From Nevskia soli DSM 19509 (GTDB lineage Bacteria > Pseudomonadota > Gammaproteobacteria > Nevskiales > Nevskiaceae), in contig NZ_JONR01000043.1 in the NCBI RefSeq assembly GCF_000711955.1, positions 1 to 44,332 of the forward strand: 44,332 nucleotides of DNA, read 5' to 3'. Each line of letters opens with the position of its first letter. Position 1 is the first letter of the stretch. The notes beneath the pieces were generated by a model. The model ran no database searches, was not told the DNA's origin, and saw nothing but the letters and a program-made list of their open reading frames with translations. The translations under genes were made by a program, and so were the position numbers. Below are positions 33,249-41,166 of this stretch, one piece after another.

Positions 33249-34514
33249 ATGCCGAACCTGAGCCCCAGAGTCAATCTGGTCCTCCGCAGCATCGTCGCCG
33301 CCCTGCTTGGGCTGGGTACCTTCGCCGCCCGCGCGGCGGACACGATGGACAATGCCTACTGGAACATGCCCAAGGGCGTGACCGAAATCAGCCACCGCGT
33401 CTGGTGGCTGCACATGTACGTCTTCTGGATCTGCGTCGTCATCGGCGTGCTGGTCTTCGGCGTGATGTTCTACTCGCTGTTCGCGCATCGCCGCACCAAG
33501 CATCCGGTGCCGGCCACCTTCCACGAAAGCACCACCGTGGAAATCGCCTGGACCATCATCCCCTTCCTCATCCTGATCGCCATGGCCGTTCCGGCCGCCG
33601 GCACCCTGATCAAGATGTACGACACGCGCAACGCCGACCTGACCGTCAAGATCACCGGCTACCAGTGGAAGTGGCAGTACGAATACGTCGATCAGGGCGT
33701 CAGCTTCTTCAGCACCCTGGAAGCCAAGGCCAACGCCGCGCGCCAGCTCCATTCCGGCATCGACCCCAAGACCGTGCCGAACTACCTGCACGACGTCGAC
33801 CATTACCTGGTCCTGCCGGTCGGCAAGAAGGTCCGCTTCCTGCTCACCTCCGACGACGTCATCCACGGCTGGTGGGTGCCCGACCTCGCCGTAAAGAAGG
33901 ACGCCATCCCGGGCTACATCAACGAGATGTGGGCCAAGATCGACGAGCCCGGCATCTACCGCGGCCAGTGCACCGTGCTCTGCGGCCGTGACCACGGCTT
34001 CATGCCGATCGTCGTCAAGGCCGTGTCCGAGCCCGAATACGAACAGTGGCTGGCGCAGCAGAAGGGCGCCACCGCAGCCCCGGCTCCCGCCGCCGCCGCG
34101 CCCGCCGCAACCGAAGTCGCCGCCGCCCCGGCCGCTCCCGCTGCAGCCGCTCCAGCCGCCACCCCGGCCGCCGATGCCGCCAAGCCTGCCGCCGCCGCGC
34201 CGGCCAAGCTCGACCATGACGAACTGGTCAAGAACGGCGAGAAGATCTACGCCGCCACCTGCGCCGCCTGCCACCAGGCCACCGGCCAGGGCATGAAGCC
34301 GGCCTTCCCGGCCCTGGTCGGCAGTGCCGTCGTCGCCGGCCCGGTCGACGCCCACATCACCCAGATCCTGAAGGGCAAGAACGCGATGCCGCCGTTCGGC
34401 CCCCAGCTTTCCGATGCCGACGTCGCGGCCGTGGCCACCTACGAGCGCAACTCCTGGGGCAACCATTCCGGCGACGTGCAGCCTGCGCAGGTAACGGCTC
34501 TGCGCGGCAAGTAA
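33249..34514 (+). CDS. coxB: Cytochrome c oxidase subunit II fused to cytochrome c
   Basis: A 421-residue protein. A signal peptide ends near AARAAD (28-31); two transmembrane helices lie at about 52-77 and 100-120; the CuA domain follows with the aromatic patch YQWKWQYEY and ligands His206, Cys241, Cys245, His249, Met252 (CTVLCGRDHGFM, where Val replaces the usual Glu whose backbone binds copper). An Ala/Pro-rich linker at about 274-319 joins a cytochrome c domain with CAACH at 338-342 and probable axial Met380. The fusion makes this a caa3-type oxidase. AGAGGGG precedes ATG 33249. Confidence 0.95.
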   Translation: MPNLSPRVNLVLRSIVAALLGLGTFAARAADTMDNAYWNMPKGVTEISHRVWWLHMYVFWICVVIGVLVFGVMFYSLFAHRRTKHPVPATFHESTTVEIAWTIIPFLILIAMAVPAAGTLIKMYDTRNADLTVKITGYQWKWQYEYVDQGVSFFSTLEAKANAARQLHSGIDPKTVPNYLHDVDHYLVLPVGKKVRFLLTSDDVIHGWWVPDLAVKKDAIPGYINEMWAKIDEPGIYRGQCTVLCGRDHGFMPIVVKAVSEPEYEQWLAQQKGATAAPAPAAAAPAATEVAAAPAAPAAAAPAATPAADAAKPAAAAPAKLDHDELVKNGEKIYAATCAACHQATGQGMKPAFPALVGSAVVAGPVDAHITQILKGKNAMPPFGPQLSDADVAAVATYERNSWGNHSGDVQPAQVTALRGK

Positions 34515-34631
34515 GCCACAAGTGAATTATCTTGATCTTGATGTGATGCGACAGAATTAGCCCGCAGCATGGGCCGTCATCCCGGCGAAAGCCGGGATCC
34601 AGTCACAAACATGTTTGCGCGGCAAGTAAGC
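34501..34631. repeat. 16-bp exact direct repeat bracketing an insert between coxB and coxA
   Basis: TGCGCGGCAAGTAAGC occurs at 34501-34516, where it encodes the CoxB C-terminus and stop, and again at 34616-34631. The 99 bp between them contains the hairpin ATCCCGGC-GAAA-GCCGGGAT (34579-34598). The arrangement looks like an insertion that duplicated coxB terminal codons. Confidence 0.7.
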
Positions 34632-34663
34632 AGTAATCCGAATTCGAGGTAGGAGCTAGAGTC

Positions 34664-36295
34664 ATGGCAGAAGCACACGCTCACGACGACCACGGTCACG
34701 ACCACAGCCACGATCACGCCCATGGTCCCGACAAGGGCATCATGCGCTGGATCAAGACCACCAATCACAAGGACCTGGGGACCCTGTACCTCTGGTTCAG
34801 CGCCACCATGTTCATCATCGGCGGCCTGATGTCCCTGGCCATCCGCGCCGAGCTGTGGCAGCCCGGCATGCAGTACTTCGATCCGGAGCTGTTCAACCAG
34901 TTCACCACCATGCACGCCCTGGTGATGATCTTCGGCGGCGTCATGCCCGGCTTCGTCGGCCTTGCCAACTGGATGGTGCCGATGACCATCGGCGCTTCCG
35001 ACCTGGCCCTGCCGCGCGTCAACAACTGGGGCTTCTGGATCCTGCCGTTCGCCTTCGCCCTGCTGCTCAGCACCTTCTTCCTGCCGGGCGGCGCCCCCGC
35101 CGGCGGCTGGACCATCTACCCGCCGCTGGTGCTGCAGACCGGCAACTCCTTCCCGCTGCTGGTGTTCGCCATCCATTTGATGGGCATCAGCTCCATCACC
35201 GGCGCCATCAACGTGGTGGTGACCATCCTGAACATGCGCGCGCCGGGCATGACCCTGCTGAAAATGCCGCTGTTCGCCTGGAGCTGGCTGATCACCGCCT
35301 ACCTGCTGATCGCCGTCATGCCGGTGCTGGCGGGCGCGGTCACCATGCTGCTCACCGACAAATACTTCGGCACCAGCTTCTTCAACGCCGCCGGCGGCGG
35401 CGACCCGGTGATGTTCGAGCACATCTTCTGGTTCTTCGGCCATCCCGAGGTGTACATCCTGATCCTGCCGTCCTTCGGCGTGATCTCGACCATCATCCCG
35501 ACCTTCGCCCGCAAGCCCCTGTTCGGTTACGCCTCCATGGTCTACGCCATGGGCTCGATCGCCTTCCTGTCGTTCATCGTCTGGGCGCACCACATGTTCA
35601 CCGTCGGCATCCCGCTGGCGGGCGAGCTGTTCTTCATGTTCAGCACCATGCTGATCGCGGTGCCCACCGGCGTGAAGGTGTTCAACTGGGTCGCCACCAT
35701 GTGGCAGGGCTCGATGACCTACGAAACGCCGATGCTGTTCGCACTGGCCTTCGTCTTCCTGTTCAGCATCGGCGGCTTCTCCGGCCTGATGCTGGCCCTG
35801 GCCCCGGTCGACTTCCAGTACCACAACACCTACTTCGTGGTGGCGCATTTCCACTACGTGCTGGTGCCCGGCGCGGTGTTCGGCATCATCGCCGCCGTCT
35901 ACTACTGGATTCCGAAGTGGACCGGCGTGATGTACAACGAGACGCTCGGCAAGGTCCATTTCTGGTGGTCGGTGGTCTGGATCAACGTCACCTTCTTCCC
36001 GCAGCATTTCGTCGGCCTCGCCGGCATGCCGCGCCGTATCCCGGACTACGCCGTGCAGTTCACCGATTTCAACCAGATCTCCACGGTCGGCGCCTTCCTG
36101 TTCTTCATCGGCCAGTTCGTGTTCTTCTACAACATCCTGCGCTGTGCACTCTGGCGCACCGGCATGAAGCCGGCGACCGCTCGCGTGTGGGATGGCGCTT
36201 ATGGCCTGGAGTGGACCGTGCCGAGCCCGGCGCCGTACCACACCTTCGAGGATCCGCCCCACGTGACGGATGCCGAAAGCCCCTGGGCCCATTGA
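34664..36295 (+). CDS. coxA: Cytochrome c oxidase subunit I
   Basis: A 543-residue haem-copper oxidase core subunit with about 12 helices. The CuB ligand and cross-linked Tyr region is WFFGHPEVYI, the other CuB histidines are in VWAHHMF, and haem ligands are in AHFHYVL; the D-pathway Asp is in ASDLALPRVNN and Glu in HPEVYI. It reduces oxygen and pumps protons in the inner membrane. The first 20 residues contain eight His alternating with Asp (HAHDDHGHDHSHDHAH), a possible metal-binding tail. AGGAG lies about 10 nt before ATG 34664. Confidence 0.96.
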   Translation: MAEAHAHDDHGHDHSHDHAHGPDKGIMRWIKTTNHKDLGTLYLWFSATMFIIGGLMSLAIRAELWQPGMQYFDPELFNQFTTMHALVMIFGGVMPGFVGLANWMVPMTIGASDLALPRVNNWGFWILPFAFALLLSTFFLPGGAPAGGWTIYPPLVLQTGNSFPLLVFAIHLMGISSITGAINVVVTILNMRAPGMTLLKMPLFAWSWLITAYLLIAVMPVLAGAVTMLLTDKYFGTSFFNAAGGGDPVMFEHIFWFFGHPEVYILILPSFGVISTIIPTFARKPLFGYASMVYAMGSIAFLSFIVWAHHMFTVGIPLAGELFFMFSTMLIAVPTGVKVFNWVATMWQGSMTYETPMLFALAFVFLFSIGGFSGLMLALAPVDFQYHNTYFVVAHFHYVLVPGAVFGIIAAVYYWIPKWTGVMYNETLGKVHFWWSVVWINVTFFPQHFVGLAGMPRRIPDYAVQFTDFNQISTVGAFLFFIGQFVFFYNILRCALWRTGMKPATARVWDGAYGLEWTVPSPAPYHTFEDPPHVTDAESPWAH

Positions 36296-36314
36296 TCAGG
36301 ACGACCGGAAGGCA

Positions 36315-36443
36315 GTGAACGAAACGAAACGCGGCAACCAGGACCTGGCCCGGCGCAATGTACGCACCGCGCTGTGGCTGGCCCTGCTGGCGTTCGCCTT
36401 CGTCGCCGCCTTCTTCTGGTCGATGAGTCACCGCGGAGGCTGA
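36315..36443 (+). CDS. Small cytochrome oxidase assembly-type membrane protein
   Basis: A 42-residue protein read from GTG 36315 to TGA 36443: a charged N-terminus (MNETKRGNQDLARRNVR), one hydrophobic helix (TALWLALLAFAFVAAFFW) and a short SMSHRGG tail. It sits 19 bp after coxA and 6 bp before ctaG. Small single-helix proteins of this kind are known in the same position in other proteobacteria, where they are annotated as cytochrome oxidase small assembly proteins. GGAAGG lies just upstream. The last codons contain the ctaG SD, suggesting coupled translation. Confidence 0.72.
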   Translation: MNETKRGNQDLARRNVRTALWLALLAFAFVAAFFWSMSHRGG

Positions 36444-36449
36444 GCGCTC

Positions 36450-37049
36450 TTGTCCGAGGAAGCAACCGGCAGGAAAGGCGCCCGCCGCGGCAGCTGGAAG
36501 CTGGCAGTGGTGGTGTTGTTCATGTTCGGGTTCGGCTTCGCCATGGTGCCCCTGTACGGCGCCATCTGCCAGTTGACCGGGCTCAACGGCAAGAACAACG
36601 GCATGCTGGTGTCGAGCGATGTGAAGGAACGGGTGGACAGCGACCGCATCGTCAAGGTGCAGTTCCTGACCACGGTGAATGGCGGTCAGGTGTGGAGTTT
36701 CAGCGCCGACCAGGCGCAGATCGAAGTGCATCCGGGCAAGCTGTACACGGTGTATTTCGATGCGAAGAATCAACGGGACAAGGACGTGGTGGGGCAGGCG
36801 GTGCCGAGTGTCGCGCCGTGGAATGCGGCGAAGCATCTGCACAAGACCGAGTGCTTCTGCTTCAGCCAGCAGCCGTTCAAGGCCGGCGAAGCCAAGCGCA
36901 TGCCGGTGCGCTTCATGCTCGATCCGCAGTTGCCGGCGGATGTGGATACGGTCACGCTGTCGTACACGTTTTTCGATGTAACCGAGTTGGCGCAGCAGAA
37001 CGCGCCGAAAAGCAGCACCGAGCAGCAAACGATCTCACCTAAAAGCTGA
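36450..37049 (+). CDS. ctaG: Cytochrome c oxidase assembly protein CtaG/Cox11
   Basis: A 199-residue copper chaperone for CuB insertion into subunit I. One N-terminal helix (about 16-36) ends in FAMVPLYGAIC with Cys40; the copper-binding ECFCFSQQPF motif has Cys134 and Cys136. It begins with TTG at 36450, 6 bp after the small ORF; GGAGG at 36435-36439 gives a 10-nt spacing and supports this rare start. The C-terminus has a short Gln/Ser-rich extension. Confidence 0.93.
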   Translation: MSEEATGRKGARRGSWKLAVVVLFMFGFGFAMVPLYGAICQLTGLNGKNNGMLVSSDVKERVDSDRIVKVQFLTTVNGGQVWSFSADQAQIEVHPGKLYTVYFDAKNQRDKDVVGQAVPSVAPWNAAKHLHKTECFCFSQQPFKAGEAKRMPVRFMLDPQLPADVDTVTLSYTFFDVTELAQQNAPKSSTEQQTISPKS

Positions 37050-37064
37050 ACCGAGGAAAGTCAG

Positions 37065-37961
37065 ATGGCGACCCATGCACCTGCCGCCCCCGCCGAATCC
37101 GGCCCGAGCCGCTACTTCGTCCCCAACCCCAGCGTCTGGCCGTTCATCCTGACCGCCGCCCTGGCGCTGCTGGTCTATGGCGTGGCCGGCTACCTGGAAG
37201 ACCGCGCCCTGCCGATCAAGCCGATGATCATCGCCGGCGCGGTGCTGGCCTTCTACATCATCTTCCGCTGGTGCCGCGATGTCGCCATGGAGAGCGAGCA
37301 CGGCAGCTACAACCTCCAGGTGGACCGCACCTTCCGCTGGGGCATGAGCTGGTTCATCTTCTCCGAGGTGATGTTCTTCGGCGCCTTCTTCGGCGCCCTG
37401 TTCTACACCCGCATGCTGTCGGTTCCCTGGCTCGGCGGCGACGGCTCCAAGCTGCTCACCAACCTGCTGCTGTGGCCGCACTTCGAAGCCAGCTGGCCGA
37501 GCAACGGCCCCGGCCACGTCGGCGGCGAGTTCGAAGGCATGGAAGCCTGGGGCCTGCCGGCGATCAACACCCTGCTCCTGATCACCTCCAGCTTCACCGT
37601 CACCTGGGCGCACCACGCGCTGAAGGAAAACAAGCGCGCCAAGTGCATCGCCTTCATGTGGCTGACCATCGCCCTGGGCGTCACCTTCCTGTTCTGCCAG
37701 GCCAAGGAATACATCCATGCCTACGAAGTGCAGAACCTGACCCTGCACTCCGGCGTCTACGGCAGCACCTTCTTCATGCTCACCGGCTTCCACGGCATGC
37801 ACGTGACGCTCGGCACCCTGATGCTGATCATCATCACCCTGCGCCTGATGTCCGGCCACTTCAAGCCCGATCGCCACTTCGGCTTCGAGGGCGTGGCCTG
37901 GTATTGGCACTTCGTGGACGTGGTATGGATCGGCCTGTTCACCTTCGTCTACGTGCTCTGA
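37065..37961 (+). CDS. coxC: Cytochrome c oxidase subunit III
   Basis: A 298-residue seven-helix subunit with YFVPNPSVWPF at the N-terminus, GMSWFIFSEVMFFGAFFGALFY with the conserved Glu, GVYGSTFFMLTGFHGMHVTLG and the C-terminal WYWHFVDVVWIGLFTFVYVL. It stabilises the core and proton uptake of subunit I. A GAGGAAAG SD precedes ATG 37065, 15 bp after ctaG. A strong terminator follows at 37984, so the SURF1/ctaA/ctaB genes need another promoter. Confidence 0.96.
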   Translation: MATHAPAAPAESGPSRYFVPNPSVWPFILTAALALLVYGVAGYLEDRALPIKPMIIAGAVLAFYIIFRWCRDVAMESEHGSYNLQVDRTFRWGMSWFIFSEVMFFGAFFGALFYTRMLSVPWLGGDGSKLLTNLLLWPHFEASWPSNGPGHVGGEFEGMEAWGLPAINTLLLITSSFTVTWAHHALKENKRAKCIAFMWLTIALGVTFLFCQAKEYIHAYEVQNLTLHSGVYGSTFFMLTGFHGMHVTLGTLMLIIITLRLMSGHFKPDRHFGFEGVAWYWHFVDVVWIGLFTFVYVL

Positions 37962-37983
37962 GCGCGCAGCCGTAGCGAAATAA

Positions 37984-38013
37984 AAAAGGCCCGGCCGCAA
38001 GGCCGGGCCTTTT
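37984..38013 (+). terminator. Intrinsic terminator after coxC
   Basis: Perfect stem AAAAGGCCCGGCC (37984-37996), GCAA loop, GGCCGGGCCTTTT (38001-38013), 22 bp after the coxC stop. It ends the coxB-coxC transcript. Confidence 0.92.
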
Positions 38014-38204
38014 GCTTTAAGCCGCCACCCACATCATCAGCGTCATACTGGCGAAAGCCGGTATCCAGAGATGCGGAGTACGCACTTCATCATTCCGGAT
38101 AGCGTTTCGCGCTTCGCAATTCCCGTAAGCTGGGATGAGCGCAGCGAATCCCAGCAAGCCCATTGGCGGGATATCCCCAGCCGTGGCGATTGACTCCCCA
38201 AGCT
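38014..38204. repeat. Repeat-rich spacer between coxC and the DUF2909 gene
   Basis: No gene seen. It contains a hairpin ATACTGGC-GAAA-GCCGGTAT with one mismatch (38045-38064), a member of the ATTCCCGC-type family, and GCTGGGAT-GAGCGCAGCGA-ATCCCAGC (38129-38155), a member of the GAGCGAAGCG-loop family. Confidence 0.6.
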
Positions 38205-38420
38205 CTACCCACCCACACCATGGGGATGTATCCACCCCATGTAGTAGCTCACAATCAGGAACAGCGCGAAGGCAATGGACAGCCCCACGCGTACCTTCAA
38301 GGCATTCACCGTGCGGCGGTCGTCGCTGGTGCCCTTGTCCTTGAGCAGGAAGTAGAGGCCCGTGAACAGCGACGCCACGATGGCGAGCAGGAAGGCCACG
38401 ATGATGATTTTGACAAGCAT
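38205..38420 (-). CDS. DUF2909 twin transmembrane protein
   Basis: A 71-residue protein with two hydrophobic helices, MLVKIIIVAFLLAIVASLFT and VRVGLSIAFALFLIVSYYMG, joined by a charged loop KDKGTSDDRR. DUF2909 members occur in the coxC-SURF1 interval in Pseudomonas-like oxidase clusters, on the opposite strand as here. The start at 38420 is the first Met of the conserved core; the frame is open further upstream into the SURF1 start region. Function unknown, presumably linked to oxidase assembly. Confidence 0.82.
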   Translation of the reverse strand: MLVKIIIVAFLLAIVASLFTGLYFLLKDKGTSDDRRTVNALKVRVGLSIAFALFLIVSYYMGWIHPHGVGG

Positions 38421-38501
38421 TACGGACGCCAGTGGAAGGCTGAGGCGCATCTTAGCCCGCGGCGTGTCCCCCGATGAAACCGCAGGTAATTCAGGCAATC
38501 G

Positions 38502-39230
38502 ATGAGCTGGTCATTCCGCCCCTCCAAGTGGTCCATCGCCGGCACCGTCGTCGGCTGCGCCCTGACCGTCTATCTCGGCATCTGGCAACTCGACCGCGGC
38601 GCCGAAAAGAAAGCCCTGGACCTGCAATACACCGCCGCCACCCAGCTTGCGCCGGTCGAACTGAAAGCCGCCACCGCCGTCCCGGCCAATCTCGCCGCCA
38701 TCGCGGTGACCGCGCACGGCACCTGGCTCGCCGAGCGCCAGCTCCTGCTCGACGACCAGGTCCACGCCGACATGCCCGGTTACAACGTCTGGACCCCGCT
38801 GCGCCTGAGCAGCGGCGGACTGGTCATCGTCAACCGCGGCTGGGTGCCACACGGTCCCAACCGCCACACCCTGCCGCCGCTGCCGGTGCCGGCAGGCGAG
38901 GTCATGGTGCAGGGCCTGTGGCGCTCCCTGCCCGAGCCGGGCATCCGCCTGGGCAACTCGGCCTGCATCCCCGACAAGCTCTCCGCCGAATGGCCGCGCC
39001 TGGTGCTCTATCCCAACGCCAAGGACCTGGCTTGCTTCTACGGCGAGCCGGTGATGGCCGGCGAAATCCTCCTCGCCCCCGACGCGCCCGATGGCTTTGT
39101 GCGGGAGTGGCGCGTCAGCAGCGAGGGCTTTCCCCCGGCGCGCCACTACGCCTATGCCGCACAATGGTTCGCCTTCGCCCTGACCCTGCTGGTCATCTTC
39201 ATCAAGCTCAACCTGAAACGTAAGCCGTGA
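38502..39230 (+). CDS. SURF1 family cytochrome oxidase biogenesis protein
   Basis: A 242-residue Surf1/Shy1 homologue with two transmembrane helices at about 10-28 and 215-235 and a periplasmic domain between. Motifs include GIWQLDRGAEK, NRGWVPHG and the second-helix region HYAYAAQWFAFALTLLVIF. SURF1 proteins help haem a insertion into subunit I. The ATG at 38502 has no strong SD. The gene overlaps the next start by 4 bp. Confidence 0.9.
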   Translation: MSWSFRPSKWSIAGTVVGCALTVYLGIWQLDRGAEKKALDLQYTAATQLAPVELKAATAVPANLAAIAVTAHGTWLAERQLLLDDQVHADMPGYNVWTPLRLSSGGLVIVNRGWVPHGPNRHTLPPLPVPAGEVMVQGLWRSLPEPGIRLGNSACIPDKLSAEWPRLVLYPNAKDLACFYGEPVMAGEILLAPDAPDGFVREWRVSSEGFPPARHYAYAAQWFAFALTLLVIFIKLNLKRKP

Positions 39231-39844
39231 ACACCACCCCCACCGCTCCCCCGCGCAACCGCCGCCCCTTCCTCATCGTGCTGGCCATCTTCGTGCTGCC
39301 GGTGCTGGCCGCCTACGCCGTCTACTTCCTCTTCCCCAACCTGCGCCCCACCGGCACCACCAACTATGGCCAGCTGGTCCATCCCGCGCGCCCGCTGCCG
39401 CCGCTGGCCCTGCAGGACGCCGACGGCAAACCCGCCGACGCCGCCGTCTTCAAGGGCAAGTGGGACATGGTCTATCTCGCCCCCGCCGCATGCGCCCAGG
39501 CCTGCCGGACCGCCGTCCATCTCAGCCGCCAGATACGCACCTCGCTCGACCGCAACGCCCGCCGCCTGCAACGCATCTACCTCGCCCCCGACGCCCAGTC
39601 CCTGGCCGCCGCCAAGGCCCTGCTCGCCGCCGAACACCCCGACCTCGTATTTCTGGCTGACACCGCTGCCCCCGGCAGCCGCGCCACCGACTTCTTCCAG
39701 CCCGCCGCGCCGGACGCCCTCTACATGGTCGACCCCCTCGGCAACTGGTTCATGCTCTACCCCCCCAAGGCCGACCCCATCGTCGACTTCAAGGGCATCG
39801 GCAAGGACCTGAAGAAGCTGATGAACCAATCCCAGATCGACTGA
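39227..39844 (+). CDS. SCO-like membrane-anchored protein, putative oxidase assembly factor
   Basis: A 205-residue protein with one N-terminal helix (about 14-36), then a predicted thioredoxin-like domain with KWDMVYLAPAACAQAC, giving a CxxxC at Cys89/Cys93 reminiscent of SCO/SenC copper chaperones. The downstream part DALYMVDPLGNWFMLYPPKADPIVDFKGIGKDL resembles the end of that fold. The usual SCO copper His is not certain. It starts at GTG 39227 within the SURF1 stop (GTGA overlap), indicating coupling. Genes in this position in Pseudomonas are annotated hypothetical; a role in CuA or haem A assembly is inference. Confidence 0.78.
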   Translation: MNTTPTAPPRNRRPFLIVLAIFVLPVLAAYAVYFLFPNLRPTGTTNYGQLVHPARPLPPLALQDADGKPADAAVFKGKWDMVYLAPAACAQACRTAVHLSRQIRTSLDRNARRLQRIYLAPDAQSLAAAKALLAAEHPDLVFLADTAAPGSRATDFFQPAAPDALYMVDPLGNWFMLYPPKADPIVDFKGIGKDLKKLMNQSQID

Positions 39845-39910
39845 GGCCGCAAGCAGTGATTGTTGGGCGGCCCATGGCCGCCGGCTGTTTCCCTCCCAAG
39901 CACTACACCC

Positions 39911-39952
39911 GTTCGCCCCGAGTGCCCGCGAAGCGGGTGTATCGAGGGGCCA
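39911..39952. repeat. GTTCGCCCCGAGTGCCCGCG-type dispersed element
   Basis: Contains CCCGC-GAA-GCGGG and ends TATCGAGGGGCC. It matches the outer parts of the longer copy at 27489-27575. Located in the 211-bp spacer before ctaA. TACAAT at 39995-40000 further on is a possible -10 with a weak -35. Confidence 0.55.
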
Positions 39953-40055
39953 GCGCGGCCCCGGCCCTGAGCAGCTTTTAACCACCTGGACGGGTACAAT
40001 ACGCACCCTTAGAAGCCGCCCATGCACCGGCCGCGGCAGTGCAAATCCCCCGAAA

Positions 40056-41153
40056 ATGGCCCTGTTTCGCGGCATCAATCTCCTCGCGTTGATCCTCTGC
40101 TTCGTGGTCGTCGTCTTCGGCGCCTATGTGCGCCTGTCCAACGCCGGCCTCGGCTGCCCTGACTGGCCCGGCTGCTATGGCCACCTCACCGTCACCGCCG
40201 CCGCCCGCGACTCCGCCGAAAGCGTGGCGCAGGCCTACCCGACGCGCCCGGTGGTGGAGGCCCACAAGGCCTGGAAGGAGATGATCCACCGCTACCTCGC
40301 CACCACCCTCGGCACCCTGCTGCTGATCCTCGCCGCCCTCACCTGGCTGGTGGGCGGCCTGCGCCAGTTCCGCGGCCTGAGCCTGGCCCTGATCGGCACC
40401 GTCTGCCTGCAGGGCGCGCTCGGCGCGCTCACCGTGCTGTGGAACGTCAACCCCGTCACCGTCACCGGCCACCTGCTGGTCGGCCTCACCACCCTGGTCC
40501 TGCTGTGGTGGCTGTGGCTGCGCGGCGGCGCCGTCGAACCCGCCACCGCCGCTCGCGGCAGGCCCGAGCGCGAAGCCCGCTCCGAGCGCCAGGCCTGGTT
40601 CACCGCGCAGAACGAAAAGGCCGCAGCGCCGGCGCCGTCCACCGCCACCAGCCTGCGCGGCTGCGCTGCCTTCGCCCTGCTGCTGGTGATCGGCCAGATC
40701 TTCCTCGGCGGCTGGACCAGCTCCAACTACGCCGCCCTGGCCTGTCCGGATTTCCCCGCCTGCCTCGGCTCCTACGCGCCGCAGACCGGCATCGCCCAGG
40801 CCTTCGACGTCTGGCACGGCACCGGCGCCAACTACGAGTACGGCATCCTCGACGGCGCCACCCGCGCCACCATTCACCTGATGCACCGCTACGGCGCCCT
40901 GCTGCTGAGCCTGGTGCTCGGCGGCCTCGCGCTGTATCTGCTGGCCACCGCCAAGACCACGCTGTGGCGCCGCCTCGGCGCAGCCCTGCTCGGGGCGTTG
41001 CTGCTCCAGGTCTGCATCGGCATCAGCATCGTCAAGCTGCAATTGCCCCTGCTGCTGGCCGACGCGCACAATGCCGGCGCCGCCCTGCTGCTGCTGGCCG
41101 TGGTGGCCGTCAACTTCTTCGCCTGGCGCAAGCCGGAAACCGCACAAGGCTGA
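40056..41153 (+). CDS. ctaA: Haem A synthase (COX15/CtaA)
   Basis: A 365-residue, eight-helix membrane enzyme that oxidises the C8 methyl of haem O. GAYVRLSNAGLGCPDWPGCYG has the first conserved Cys pair; EMIHRYLATTLGTL, TGHLLVGLTTL, IHLMHRYGALLL and LADAHNAGAALLLL carry the four haem His residues; a second Cys pair is in LACPDFPACLG. A polar insert (about residues 165-200, rich in Ala/Arg/Glu) separates the two halves. Gene order with ctaB, 13 bp downstream, fits haem A supply for CoxA. Confidence 0.94.
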   Translation: MALFRGINLLALILCFVVVVFGAYVRLSNAGLGCPDWPGCYGHLTVTAAARDSAESVAQAYPTRPVVEAHKAWKEMIHRYLATTLGTLLLILAALTWLVGGLRQFRGLSLALIGTVCLQGALGALTVLWNVNPVTVTGHLLVGLTTLVLLWWLWLRGGAVEPATAARGRPEREARSERQAWFTAQNEKAAAPAPSTATSLRGCAAFALLLVIGQIFLGGWTSSNYAALACPDFPACLGSYAPQTGIAQAFDVWHGTGANYEYGILDGATRATIHLMHRYGALLLSLVLGGLALYLLATAKTTLWRRLGAALLGALLLQVCIGISIVKLQLPLLLADAHNAGAALLLLAVVAVNFFAWRKPETAQG

Positions 41154-41166
41154 GGGCCAAGCCGAC

